From Acidobacteriota bacterium (GTDB lineage: Bacteria; Acidobacteriota; Terriglobia; Terriglobales; Acidobacteriaceae), in contig JANXQR010000202.1 of the NCBI GenBank assembly GCA_025353435.1, positions 1 to 18,117 of the forward strand: DNA of 18,117 nt, given 5' to 3'. The notes beneath the pieces were generated by a model, which was not told where the DNA came from, ran no database searches, and worked only from the letters and a program-made list of their open reading frames with translations. Positions 1-10,700 of the stretch are shown in pieces. Positions within the stretch are counted from its first letter, which is position 1, and every line of letters starts with the position of its first letter. The translations under genes and the position numbers were made by a program.

Positions 1-365
1 CGGACATGCAGCAAACATTCCGCTCCATTATTGAAGCAGCGGGGGGCACGGTTATCGCAGGCACGCGGCGACATCCTCAATTGAGCAGCGCTGGTGAACG
101 CGAAGGTCTCGCGCAGCCGGTGACGTCACGTATCTCAGTCGGGGGTGCAATTATTCATGAGTTAGGCACGGTGCGCATGGGTAGTGATCCTAAGAGTTCG
201 GCATTGAACGGCAACTGCCAGGCTCACGAGGTCAAGAACGTGTTCGTAGCGGATGCCGCACCATTTGTAACTAATGCCGACAAGAACCCCACACTTACTA
301 TCATGGCGCTGTCCTGGAGGACATCAGAGTATCTCCTGGACCAAGCCAAGAAGGGAGAACTTTAA
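1..365 (+). CDS. GMC-family FAD oxidoreductase, C-terminal end (5' truncated by window edge)
   Basis: This is the last ~120 codons of a glucose-methanol-choline (GMC) oxidoreductase; the reading frame is open to the window edge (first full codon at 3), so the N-terminal FAD domain lies outside. What is visible is the GMC C-terminal domain: HELGTVRMGSDP, then the NVFVADAAPF block and NPTLTIMAL. The His codon at 156-158 and the Asn codon at 285-287 sit where the family has its catalytic His and His/Asn pair next to the flavin. Members oxidise alcohols or sugars and pass electrons to a partner subunit. The next gene starts 4 nt after the stop and encodes a gluconate 2-dehydrogenase subunit-3-like protein, a common partner of GMC subunits, so the two probably form one periplasmic dehydrogenase. 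The substrate cannot be told from this fragment. Confidence 0.9.
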   Translation, partial: DMQQTFRSIIEAAGGTVIAGTRRHPQLSSAGEREGLAQPVTSRISVGGAIIHELGTVRMGSDPKSSALNGNCQAHEVKNVFVADAAPFVTNADKNPTLTIMALSWRTSEYLLDQAKKGEL

Positions 366-369
366 TCCG

Positions 370-969
370 ATGCAGACTGACTTGGTATCTCGCAGGACAA
401 TCTTGAAGTCACTCAGCCTTGGTGCCGTCGCAGGGTCCGTGCTGCGCGTCATTCCGCTTCAAGCCGCGGAATTCGCTCATCATCTGATCGAATCGGAGAA
501 GGCCGATTCCAAATCCGAAAACTACACTCCAAAGTTTTTTGACGCGCAACAATACAAGACTCTGCAGCTACTTTGCGAGACGATTCTTCCGGCCGACGCA
601 GATTCGGGCGGTGCGATTGAAGCGGGCGCTCCGGAGTTCATCGATCTGCTTACCAGCGAGAACTCGGAATACCAGGCTAAGTTGGGCGGCGGTTTGAAGT
701 GGCTCGATACGACCTGCACAGCCCGCTACGGAAAGGCCTTTCTGGGTTCCTCATCGGAACAACAAAAAGAAGTCCTCGATCTCATTGCTTACCGCAAAAA
801 TGCCGACCACGATGAGAGTTTGATTCACGCGGTGGAGTTTTTCTCTTTCTTGCGCAATTTCACCGCCGACGGATTCTTCACCAGTAAGGTCGGCATCAAG
901 TATTTGGGATACAAGGGCAACACTTATTTGGTTGAGTTCCCTGGGTGCCCGCCGGTGCCCGGGTTATGA
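370..969 (+). CDS. Gluconate 2-dehydrogenase subunit 3 family protein, Tat-exported
   Basis: This 199-aa protein matches the small (gamma) subunit family of membrane-linked gluconate-type dehydrogenases. Family-like features are the region from YTPKFFDAQQYKTL through CETILPADADSGG (about residues 51-80) and the C-terminal block DGFFTSKVGIKYLGYKGN. The N-terminus has SRRTILKSL, a twin-arginine motif, then a hydrophobic stretch (LGAVAGSVLRVIPLQAA), so it is probably exported folded, possibly carrying the GMC subunit with it. I chose the ATG at 370 because it puts the Tat signal at residue 8; the frame is open further upstream to 274, but that part overlaps the GMC gene and reads as its shadow. 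A GGGAG lies about 13 nt upstream, inside the end of the GMC gene. The gene is translationally close to its neighbour, so they should be co-transcribed. No haem or metal motif is visible. Confidence 0.88.
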   Translation: MQTDLVSRRTILKSLSLGAVAGSVLRVIPLQAAEFAHHLIESEKADSKSENYTPKFFDAQQYKTLQLLCETILPADADSGGAIEAGAPEFIDLLTSENSEYQAKLGGGLKWLDTTCTARYGKAFLGSSSEQQKEVLDLIAYRKNADHDESLIHAVEFFSFLRNFTADGFFTSKVGIKYLGYKGNTYLVEFPGCPPVPGL

Positions 970-994
970 ATCCATAAGTTCGGCGTTAGGCGCG

Positions 995-1534
995 TTATTC
1001 AACGACGAGCCCTTCCGCGTGGACCCGGCCGATGACTATGTTGACGTGGTCGCCCCTCTTGACAGCGTGGGTCGGATTGGAGAATGCCATCCAGTACGAT
1101 TTGCCTGCCTCGGGGGGGTTGGTCTGGCGCAGCTGTCCAACCTTCTCGAGTGAAGGAATGACGAGGCGGATTCCATGGGACGGCGAGTCGAGGAAGGCTT
1201 CGATTTTCTTGTCGTTGAAGATACCCGCTTTCGCAGGGTCAGTTACGCGATAGCTGAATCTGATGAGAGAGCCAGATTCGACAGCTCTCACCATCAACGA
1301 ATCGACCCCCCACACAACCGAATAATACTCCGACGCTTTTTGCGGGGAATGATTTGGAATGTAGTGAGAATGAGGACGCTGCGTTGCAGAGGGCGGCGCA
1401 GTGGAGGGCGGCGCAGCAGGCTTGGGCGTCTGTGCCGAACCCGGTGAAAGGAAGATTGCGCCGGCCAGTACCAGCCCCGATATCAATTGACTCGAATCGC
1501 GATTGCGCTTGAATAATTTCGCATTGCAGGTCAT
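995..1534 (-). CDS. Conserved secreted protein of unknown function (179 aa)
   Basis: The protein has a Sec-type signal (basic start, hydrophobic LISGLVLAGAIFL, likely cut near PGSAQ), a Pro/Ala-rich linker at about residues 36-56, and a compact domain of ~115 residues. The domain contains YYSVVWGVDSLMVRAVESG, LIRFSYRVTDPAKAGIFNDK, YWMAFSNP and ends in VNIVIGRVHAEGLVVE. I recognise this pattern from hypothetical proteins in environmental bacteria but know no function for it. The ATG at 1534 is preferred: it gives the signal peptide and has GTGAGG 5 nt upstream; the frame stays open to 1690 but that stretch covers two hairpins. It follows the giant multicopper-oxidase-operon gene on the same strand, separated by a strong hairpin and with its own TATAAT, so it is probably a separate unit with a related role. 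It converges on the subunit-3 gene, 25 nt away. No Cys pair or His cluster for metal binding stands out. Confidence 0.75.
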   Translation of the reverse strand: MTCNAKLFKRNRDSSQLISGLVLAGAIFLSPGSAQTPKPAAPPSTAPPSATQRPHSHYIPNHSPQKASEYYSVVWGVDSLMVRAVESGSLIRFSYRVTDPAKAGIFNDKKIEAFLDSPSHGIRLVIPSLEKVGQLRQTNPPEAGKSYWMAFSNPTHAVKRGDHVNIVIGRVHAEGLVVE

Positions 1535-1559
1535 GTATGCCTCACTGAGAGAAATTGAA

Positions 1560-1585
1560 CCGGAGATCCTGGTTTGGATCTCCGG
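1560..1585 (-). other. 10-bp hairpin at the predicted 5' end of the 179-aa protein's mRNA
   Basis: CCGGAGATCC and GGATCTCCGG form a perfect 10-bp inverted repeat with a 6-nt loop. On the - strand it begins about 7 nt after the TATAAT at 1593-1598, so it would sit at the very 5' end of the transcript and could protect it. It is followed by TTCAATTTC, so a weak terminator is an alternative reading. Confidence 0.5.
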
Positions 1586-1592
1586 CTCGGGA

Positions 1593-1598
1593 ATTATA
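1593..1598 (-). promoter_or_regulatory. Consensus -10 box (TATAAT) upstream of the 179-aa secreted protein gene
   Basis: The - strand reads CTCTATAATTCCCGAG about 60 nt before the ATG at 1534. The hexamer is a perfect sigma-70 -10 box in otherwise GC-rich DNA. The region 16-18 nt upstream (TTACACC) is a poor -35; TTGAAA is present but only 11 nt away. The call rests on the -10 box and on its place just after the hairpin that ends the preceding operon. Confidence 0.4.
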
Positions 1599-1643
1599 GA
1601 GGAACCCGATTTCAAGGTGTAACAGCGTAGAACCCCGTGTAAC

Positions 1644-1683
1644 GGCGATGCCGCTCTCGGGAGGTCCCGAGAGCGGCATCGCC
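1644..1683 (-). terminator. Perfect 19-bp inverted repeat after the multicopper oxidase operon
   Basis: GGCGATGCCGCTCTCGGGA (1644-1662) and its exact complement at 1665-1683 leave only 2 nt between the arms, so the real hairpin is about 18 bp with a 4-nt loop. It begins 18 nt after the stop codon of the giant gene. There is no U-run on either side, so it is not a textbook intrinsic terminator, but position and stability favour termination or 3'-end protection of the operon mRNA. Confidence 0.65.
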
Positions 1684-1701
1684 TTGGCAATTTGAGAGCA
1701 G

Positions 1702-4700
1702 CTACTGAGCGGTGCCGCTCAAGGTTGATGTCTGTGTACCGACCGAGTCAGTGACCGAAATCGTCGCGGACTTGGGGCCGGCTGCTTGAGCGGTTAGCGG
1801 CTTGAACTGCACGGTGATTGTGCAGGTCGCGCCGGGCGCCAAGGTCTGGTGTGTTGCATTGCCACAGTTGGAGAGCAGCCCAACAATGGTGTAGTTGGCG
1901 GGATTTGGTGCCGTACCGCCAATTGAACCTGCTGTGACGCCAGTCAGATTCACGTTGCCGGTGTTGGTCAGTGTGAATGCCTGGGCCGGGTCAAGCGTGC
2001 AGGCGAGAATGCCGACAACTCCGGTTCCAGGGCAGTTGCGAGCATGGGCGAGGGTCCACGTGGTGGGTGTGAAGGTTGCGGTCTTTACTGCCGTGACGCC
2101 CGTACCCGAGAGAGAGACCGGGGAGCCAGTGACAGCAACGTTCGAGGTAACGGTGACGGTACCCGTCGCCGCTGTCGTGCTCGCCGGTGTGAACGTGGCC
2201 AAAATGGTGCAGGTTTGGCCCGGCGCCAGCGGCGTCGCGGTGGCGCAAGTGCCGCCAGATCGAGCAAATGGCGCTGTCACCGCGACGGTAATCCCAGTGA
2301 CATTCGCGGTGCCCGAGCTGCTCACCGTGAGGGTTTGCGGTGCCGATGTAGTGCCCACCGCAACATTGGTGAAGGTGAGCGACGTTGGCGAGACGCTGGC
2401 GAGTGGAGTGTTCGCTGGAACAAAGTACTCCACTGCACCGATGTCGACCGGGTTTCCTGGTTGCTTACGCGGATTCCCGAAGAAGTCATCGCTTGGCGCC
2501 ATCGTGTATGGGTTGGTAGCGCCAGCCGGAAGTGCGTTTACACTGGCAACTTTGTTGTTTGCCGGCGAACCGCTTGGCAGTACAGCATTGACGTTGGCCC
2601 CAGGATAGTTCAGCGACAGGGGACCCCAGCGGAGGTTGATCCAGTTGTTGCCCTCGTCTACCGTGGCGGAAGGCGACAATGTGAATGCCGGAGCCGGCAG
2701 CGCGTTGGACTCGTTCGTTCCAGGAGGAACCTGCCAACCCGTAGCGAACAGCACGGCGCCGGATGTGACGGCTTCGAGCGGTACGCGTGCACCATTGCAG
2801 TATTTGCTGGTCAGCTGGGGATCAGCAATGAAGTTGTTGGAGCCGCCACCGGCTGCGGGCGCCTGCGTGAGTATTGAGTAAGTCGGCGTCAACAGACCAA
2901 CTGCTGTTCCAGCTGCAATTGTTCCACTCGGAACCTTGTCTCCACGGATACCGATGTCCCAATAGCTGGCGTTTCCGTCGTTGCATGCGCCAGTTACGTT
3001 CTGGCTCGCTGCCGCCACAGCCCCACCCGGGCCAAATGGCGCGTTATACATCGACACCTGGCTGTTTTGGTTGGTGTTGGGCGGATTGCTGGGCCCGGTG
3101 GATAAGCCGCCAACGGCAATCATTGTGGCTCGGTTCTGCCAGAAGATGTCGTTGTCGAGGGCCGGGACTGAGTATTTGGTGCAGTCTGAAGACGTCCCTC
3201 TTGTGCCGTGACCCGCCGGGCATTTGATTGCAGTGGTGCCTCCCGGTGTGATCAAGGCAATGTTCGCATTCAGCACGGCACTATTGGTCACGCTAACCAG
3301 GCCGGCTACCTGCGGGCAGGAGTTGGTGCCGTTGTTAATGGTGCAGTTCTTCATCGGAGTTGTGCTGGCCAGAGGAGCGAACAGGGTTTGGAGCAGCACG
3401 CCCGAAGAGGCCGTGGAGTTGTTGTAGACGACCGTATTGTTGATGAAGTCGGTCGCCAGGGCGTCCACCATCGAGACACCGCCTCCGTCCCAACCTGCAA
3501 CGTTGTTGGCGATGATGTTGTTGGTGATCCGCACCGCGTTCCACGGGGTTGACGTCTGGAACGAGGGCGTCGTATGCGTGCCAACGTTCTGCCATCTCAC
3601 AGTACCCGTGGGTGCGCCGTTGGGGAAGCTAAGTACTTCCGTTCCGTTGAGGTTCTGCAGTCTGAGGCCGCCGCCGCTGCCGGCGTCCGCGGCGTTGCCC
3701 ACGATCAAGTTCGCGTTGATGAGGAGGCCGGGGCCGACACCATCGCTGGGCGCAATCGTTGCCGGATCCACGACGCAATCCGTGTCTTGTGGGACAGGGC
3801 AAACAGGATCCTGATCGGGAGCCCCCATGATGAGCAGTCCGCCGCCGTTGGTTGTGATCGTCGGGTTTGTGCTCTGGTTGAAGAGGATGGTGTTGTGCTC
3901 GATGTCGCCATCGTAGCTGTAGCCGAGGTGCGCAACGCCAGCGCCGTCACCGGTGCTCATGTTGCCGCAGATCCAGTTGAAGTTGAACTTGTAGTAGTCG
4001 CTGCCGCTGCAGAAGGTGACGCCACCTGCTCCTGCGGGAGTGGACGAGAACAGTTCGTCGCCAAGCGATGAATTCTGCGAGACATAGTTGTTGTGGATGT
4101 TCACATCCAGGTCGAAGCAGAACGGCAATGCCATGTTGACTGGGGCGTTTCCGTCCGCTATGCACGAGCCGGGAACCGTGTTGGCAATGCTGGCCGCCAG
4201 GTACGCGTCAGGATGTTCACCCTGGCCGATGGTGATACCGCCGGACAGTGTGCCTTGGTTGTTGACGACGCGGTTGTTGGCGATCTGGAGATCGTGCGCC
4301 CAACCGTGAACCAGGATGCCGCCGCCGCCCTGCGAGCTGTTCTTGACTGTCAGGCCGTCAATGCTGGACGGATTGCACAGGAAGTTGCTCGGGAACGGGT
4401 TCTTGGCACTGGCTGTGTTCGGGCCGCAGTCGCTGTTTTTGAGAACCAGTGTTCCCGTCGGGAAGACGTCGGAAGCAAATGGATTCGATCCGCCTGGGAA
4501 CTTCACGCCTTTACCAAGCACGGTGATACCCGCGCCCTCGTAGGCTCCCATGATGGTGGGCTCGATCAGCTGTTCCGCCAGGTTTCCGTTGAGAGTGGCA
4601 TCCCAGCCGACAGTTGCCTCAAGCGGCAAGCGGTCAACCGAGAACTGCATGTCCTGAGAGCAAGTGAATGTGCTCGAAGGATCGTACACATTCGAACCCG

Positions 4701-7700
4701 AGATCGGCGTGCCGTTCAGGGCGAGACCGAAGAGACACACAACCTCGCGATGCCAGGGATCCAGTCTGCCGGCGGGGTGTGGATTGCCATCGATGATGCT
4801 CGATGCCGCGCCAACTCCCTGCAAACGAACCGGCTTCCACATCAGCACCATTTCTAAGTGCGAAGCGTGTGTTTTTGCGATAGTGGCACCCGCAGCAGGT
4901 GCGGCGCTGCACGATACTGCGCTGGATACTCCAGCAACAGTCTGGGTGCAGGTTGGATCGACGATGAGCAGGTCGCCCGGCTGAGCCGCGTCAATCTTGC
5001 TCTGGATCGTGTCCGATGCCGCGATGTGGGTTGGAGCCTTGCCACCAATCGTCACTGTGACGGTATCGATGGACTGCTTCCCGTTGGCTGCGGTGATGAC
5101 CAACTCGCCGCATTGTGCGGCGGAGCCGTGGAATTGAGCCTGCTGAGTGATCGGGCATGCGGTCACGCCTGAGGGCACGGTAACCGTAATCACGGTGTCA
5201 CTCCACGAGACGTTAGCCGGCGCGACGGTTACGTTGCCTATCTTGACTGTCCCAGCCGTTGCACCGAAGCCATAGTGGCGCTTCACCGTCTGCTGGTTGA
5301 ATGGCGCAAGGGTAGCGGACGGCCCAGAGTAGGCGTAGTTGTCTACGTTTTGATCGCCAAGCGCGGTGATCGTCAGGGTTCCACCGGTTTCGAGCGCCGC
5401 GGTTGCCGCTGCATTTGATCCGCCACCGCCGGTGAAAGAGATGGTCGGGGCGGAGGTGTAGCCCGATCCAGAATTGGAGAGGTTTACCGCGACCACAGAA
5501 GACGAATCTGTCGCGGAGCCAGTTGCCCTTGCGGTATTGCCCGCGGGGGATGCGTCAAAAGCCAACGTCGGGGCGCTCGAATAGCCTGAACCACCGCTGC
5601 TGAGAGCTATGGAGAGAACCGACTGCCCGAGGTTGACTGTTCCCGTCGCCGTCACTGCTCCTATTCCCGTAGCGGCTGAGAAGGTTACAGTCGCCGGCGA
5701 GACATAGCAAGTTCCGGGATTGGTGATTGTGACCGAATTCAGTCGACGCGTTGTGGCGGTGAGGACGAACATGTTCGCCGTGCCTGTTGCACGGGTGCAT
5801 CCCGCCCCCACCGCGGAGAAGGTAACCGTCGGGACTGGAGCGAGCCGCGAATAGACTCCGGTCGTTCCCATGGTGACCGATGTGACCGAGCCGGTCATCG
5901 AGGTGACCGTCGCGGTCGCTCCGCTTCCGCCGCCACCTGTTAGGGTGATCGCCGGAGTGCCGGTGTAGCCACGCCCGCCGTTGGTTAATGACACAGCATT
6001 TACGGATCCTGCTGTCACAGCTGTGCCAGCTACTCCGGTTCCACCACCGCCAGTGAAGACCACGGTTGGAGTGCCAGTATAGCCAGCTCCACCAGCCGTC
6101 ACATTCACTGCGATAACCGTACCCTTCGCGCCGCCAACCCACGGTCCAATACCATCGCCGTCCACTTCTTTGATTGCGGGAGTGGCGTCAGGATAGGCGC
6201 AATCTGGCGTGTTGTAGTCTCCGGCAAATGCCGAAGTCGGCACGACCGGTGTATCGAAGTACCCGGTTTGGCCAGGCATGAAAGGCAACTCGTAGCAGAA
6301 ATCGCTGTATCCGCTCTGATAGAGAGGATCCGTGATGGACTGGCCGAGGGTTGGCGAGCCAGGGGTTGTGTCTACGACCGGTCCCGCATCGTTCATGCAG
6401 GAAACCATCATGGTGGGACCGTAACCGGTCGGGTTCGGCGGATTAACTTCCCACGTGGAGTAGTTCAGGCCGTTGTAAGCGCCCCATTGATCCGCATAGA
6501 CGCGATTGATTTCGTTTCCAGCCCAGTCCTTCAAGGCCACGGGCAGGTAGGCCGGGGCGAACTTCTCGCCGAACGCCGGGGAGAAAGGATCGAATTCCGC
6601 GGCGAAGTCATCGGTAATTTGCCCAGTGAAATGGGCAGCAGCGTGGGTCTCGGTGAAGATATAGAACTTCGTCAACACCGCTGTTTGATCAGTGAGCGTA
6701 ACTTCCTTACGATCGCAGAGGTTGCGCGATGCACCAGCAAACGGCGCAACTTCAGCTGAATCCGGGAAGAGGCTGATGAAGTCCGGAACCACGCGCAGCG
6801 CGCCAACGCAAGGCCAGTAAGACTCGATACTGCCCGTGTCTCCCTCATGGCTGGGAAGATTCGGATTGCGGCCCAGGTTGACCGTGTTGTTCTGGGCGTT
6901 GTTGGGGTTGTAGTATGCGTTAACCTCCGCCTGATCGGGCAGGATGAAGACTGAGCCCAATCCGCCAAACTGCTGCGTGGCAGGCGCGATGAAGTTGTCG
7001 CCGATGAGGATGTTCTTGTCTTCTTCCTTCACCAGTTCATAGCCTGGAGGAACGACCACCTCGACGATGTACTTGCCAGCCGGCAACATGTTTTCCTTGC
7101 CGAAGCGGAAGGCGTCAGTCGGATCGGGATTCTTGACGCAGATAGTGCAGTTGGTTCCGGTGGTATTGCCGGTCACTGTATTCGTGCCCGTGACGCTGGG
7201 GAACTTGAACATGCCATCGTAAACGGCCGGCTGCAGCTGGTTCCAGTTGTGCATGCCGTCATAGCACTTGAACTGCGCGTTGTTCGGGAGGGGAGTGACT
7301 GCCGGCCCGCCGTGCTGGGAGTTGTACACATTCAGAAATTGCGGCTGATTTTGCAGGGTGAAGAAGAAGTAGGGATCTGCCGCTTCACTGGAGTTGTTTC
7401 CCTGGCCAGGGCAGTTCATGTTCGGGACGCCATCCGTCCGGAAACCCTGCGCCCAGTCGTCAAAGCTGGTGGTGTCCGTGTGGTCGACGAGTACTTGTGT
7501 TGTCGTCACGCCGTCAGCGGCCAATGCCTCCTGGTAGAGGTTGATCCTAACGTGCGGGACCAAGGGTTCCCAGCTGGTTTGGAGAAGCAGTTGCGGGTCG
7601 TCGAACGGGCGAGTAGACGCATACACGACGTGTCCGTGGATACCGCCATTCTCACCTGCCGCGAACGGCCGTTTGCCGAATTCAAGGAATCCAGCCTGAC

Positions 7701-10700
7701 CCGAGAAACCCTGCCAACCGTAGGCGTCCACCCAAGGCGGATCGATGCGGCCGGTAGACATGGTGCTTGTGCCTCCCGCGGCTGCAACGCTTCGCTTCGC
7801 ACCGGTCGCAATCGATTCATTGTTGCAATCCGCGGTGTCCGTAACGGTGCAGTACACCGCGCCAGGAACCGACAGAGCCGGCGGAACCGGGTTGGGTTCG
7901 TAGGTATTTGCCAGATTGGCGGCGATGCTGGAGTTGCCGCAGGTCTTGGAGAGGGTGCCGGTGGGATAGCACGCCGCGCCACCCGGCTGGGTGTTATCGG
8001 CTGGACCGCCCGAGTCGTAGACCACGTGGGTGCCGGTGTTCTTGTAGCGCGTGGAGTCGGTTTCGACCACGTACCAGTTGAACAGCGGAAATACCTCATT
8101 GAATCCGGCATAGCCGTTCAGGTCGGTGTTGTTGAAATTCGAGAAACTACCGTCGCGGAAACGAATATTGGTGGCGGCAAATACCAGTCCAGGTTCAGTG
8201 TCGTTTCCGTTGGCGTCCTTGTTGGAGAGGCCGTCGCCGTTAAAGTCAAGGAACGTGCGGGTATAGATGTTGGCCTGCCACTGGTGCACACCAACCTCAC
8301 CCAGGTCCACCTTTGGGATGCAACCGGTGGGAGCGGAAGTGGAAAAGGAGTTCCACGCCGGGTCGCACATTCCGACCGCCGTGGTGATACCGTCGACTAC
8401 CTGGTCATTCCACTGGTCGAAGGTTGTGATCTTCCAGTTGCCAGCAGGCAAGCCTTTGAAGTCGAAGGTGCCGCTGTCGTCACACTTGGTGAATGCGAAA
8501 TCCGCGCCATCCGGATCGCCCAAGCTGATATAGCACTGGGTAAAGGCATAGGCATCGTGGGTCCCGCTGCCGTAGAGGCGCTCATCCGGCGTGCGGCTCA
8601 TGCGCGCAGTTGTCACGTGCCCCGTGACCTCATGCGTACAGTCTGCGTTTGCAGCAGCACAGATGGTCTTAAGGCGATCGTTGATGATCTTGGGATTCGC
8701 AAAGCCAATATTGACGTGGTATCCCGCAGGTCCGAACTCCTGGAAGTACCCAGGTTCGCCGATTCGCATGAACGAATCGTGAGCCTTTTGACCATCCAGG
8801 GTATTGGTCTGAACCCACTCCTCACCAACCGCAATGCGGTCCGCACCGGGATTCGCGATCACACCGTAGCGGCCGGCATAGAGGTTCCTGATGATGACCT
8901 GGCCGGCAAGCGGAGAAAATGTCGTGCCGTCCGACTCGAAGGTGGGGCAGGTCACGACCATGCCTGCGACGCCTCCGTTGCCGGTAGCCGTGTCATTCGT
9001 CGAAATCGGGCACGCGTCATTTCCCGTGCTTGGATCGATGGTTCCCGACAACGCGTTGCTCAACGGCATGTTGAACATGTCGTAGGTCGGCGTACCGGTT
9101 GAGTCTCCGGTGCCGCCCGCGTTGTCAACGATCGTGACCTGGAATCCGCCAAGGCCGGGCTCGTTGCCTGCCGCCGAGGTGTCGACAAGCTGACCACCTG
9201 CGTCGTGCTCGCCATTCAGCGGATAGTCATCCTCAAATACGAACGCTGACAACGTGGCCGGTGGATAGGGGCTTGGTTCCGTGATGATGGTGACGGCCTG
9301 ACTGGTGTGACCGCCAGTCGGCAAGATTGGGATGGGCGCTCCGCCCATTCCGTGGCCGCAGCTGCCGGCAGCAACGCCCGCGGCCGAGCAGTCTGGCGCT
9401 CTCGTATATCCGTGGATGAAAGGCTGGGCTGCGTCACCCGGCAGAACGGAAATGTAGTAACGCTTGGTGGGGTCCAGCGCCACATCGCCCGGATAAGTGC
9501 GCGCCTTTGGTGCCACCGTCACAGTACCTACGGTCTGGCTATCCGCGCACGACTCAGGTCCCGTGCAACCGGTGGCGACGAGAGGCATGAAGCTGGTGTG
9601 GAAGTTGGTGCCGAAGTTTATTACAGGAGACGTTGCCGAGGGCGTCGGACACCCAGCAGGCACCGACTGGCCCTGCGCCTTTGCGCAGATCGGATCGACA
9701 TAGAACGTCCGATCCTCTTCGATGATCCACCGATAGTCGCTGATCGTGGTCGTGTGATCTGCGCCGTCGAGAACCTTCACAACCAGGCCGCTTCCAGCAG
9801 GGAAGGTGACCGTGGCGTTGCCGGTGGCGGTCTTGCCCAGAGAATTCGTTGCCGTGAAGGAGAACGACAACGATCCTGCTCCCCCCGACGTCGCAACGAA
9901 TCCGCCGTTCACATCGCCAGAAATTGTCCCGCTTCCAGCCGTGACATGGAACGAAGTTGAGTCAGCGGTAATCTTCAGCTTCGCTGGGTCTGTGCAATTT
10001 GCCAGAACGCCAGGAGTATGGGTAGCCAGGGTAGAGGCCGTGGTTGCGGTAAAGGCACCGTTGCCGCATGTGATCACGCTGGTCGCATTAAGCGCCGAGG
10101 CTGCCAGCGTTACCGTTGCGGATATACCCGAGGAGCAGGGGCCCGCCGCCGGAGGAATCACCGTTCCGTTCGCACAATAGCTGAACGTATCCGAGGTGGC
10201 CGTGCTGCCGGTATTGGGCGTATACGTGAACGTTCCGTCTGAATTGAGCCCAACAGTTCCGTTGGTCGCCTGCGTAAGGAGCGTTACACCATAGACTCCC
10301 GAATCGTTCGCAATTACGCCCTTCGACGGATCCAAAACTGCAAGGGGCTGACCAGCTCCCAGAGAAGGATAATTATCGGCGACCGCAACTGGTGGAATTC
10401 CGATTCCGGCTACGGTTGGAATGCCGGCGCCGTTGACGCCAATATAGGCCAGCATGCCGCCATCGCGGCTGATTGCGTTGCCCGACAGGCTCAACTGGCG
10501 GTCATACACGGGCAGCGCAGTGGTTACCGTTGCCGGTGCATTGACCATTACGTCATAGGTCTTACCAGCGGCCATGAACACTTCGCTCTGCACGCGGGGA
10601 ATGCCGGGCAGAAGATTGCCGTCTTCCGCGATCAGCGAGAATCCGCCCACGACAGGCGTCGCGCCCGTCTGCGCTCCCACGATCGAAGGCACGTGCATAC

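Noticed and set aside
7249..9102. 617-codon open frame on the + strand inside the giant gene
   Set aside because: It lies opposite well-supported coding sequence, is rich in Arg, Val and Gly as expected for an antisense shadow of a GC-rich gene, and shows no recognisable domain.
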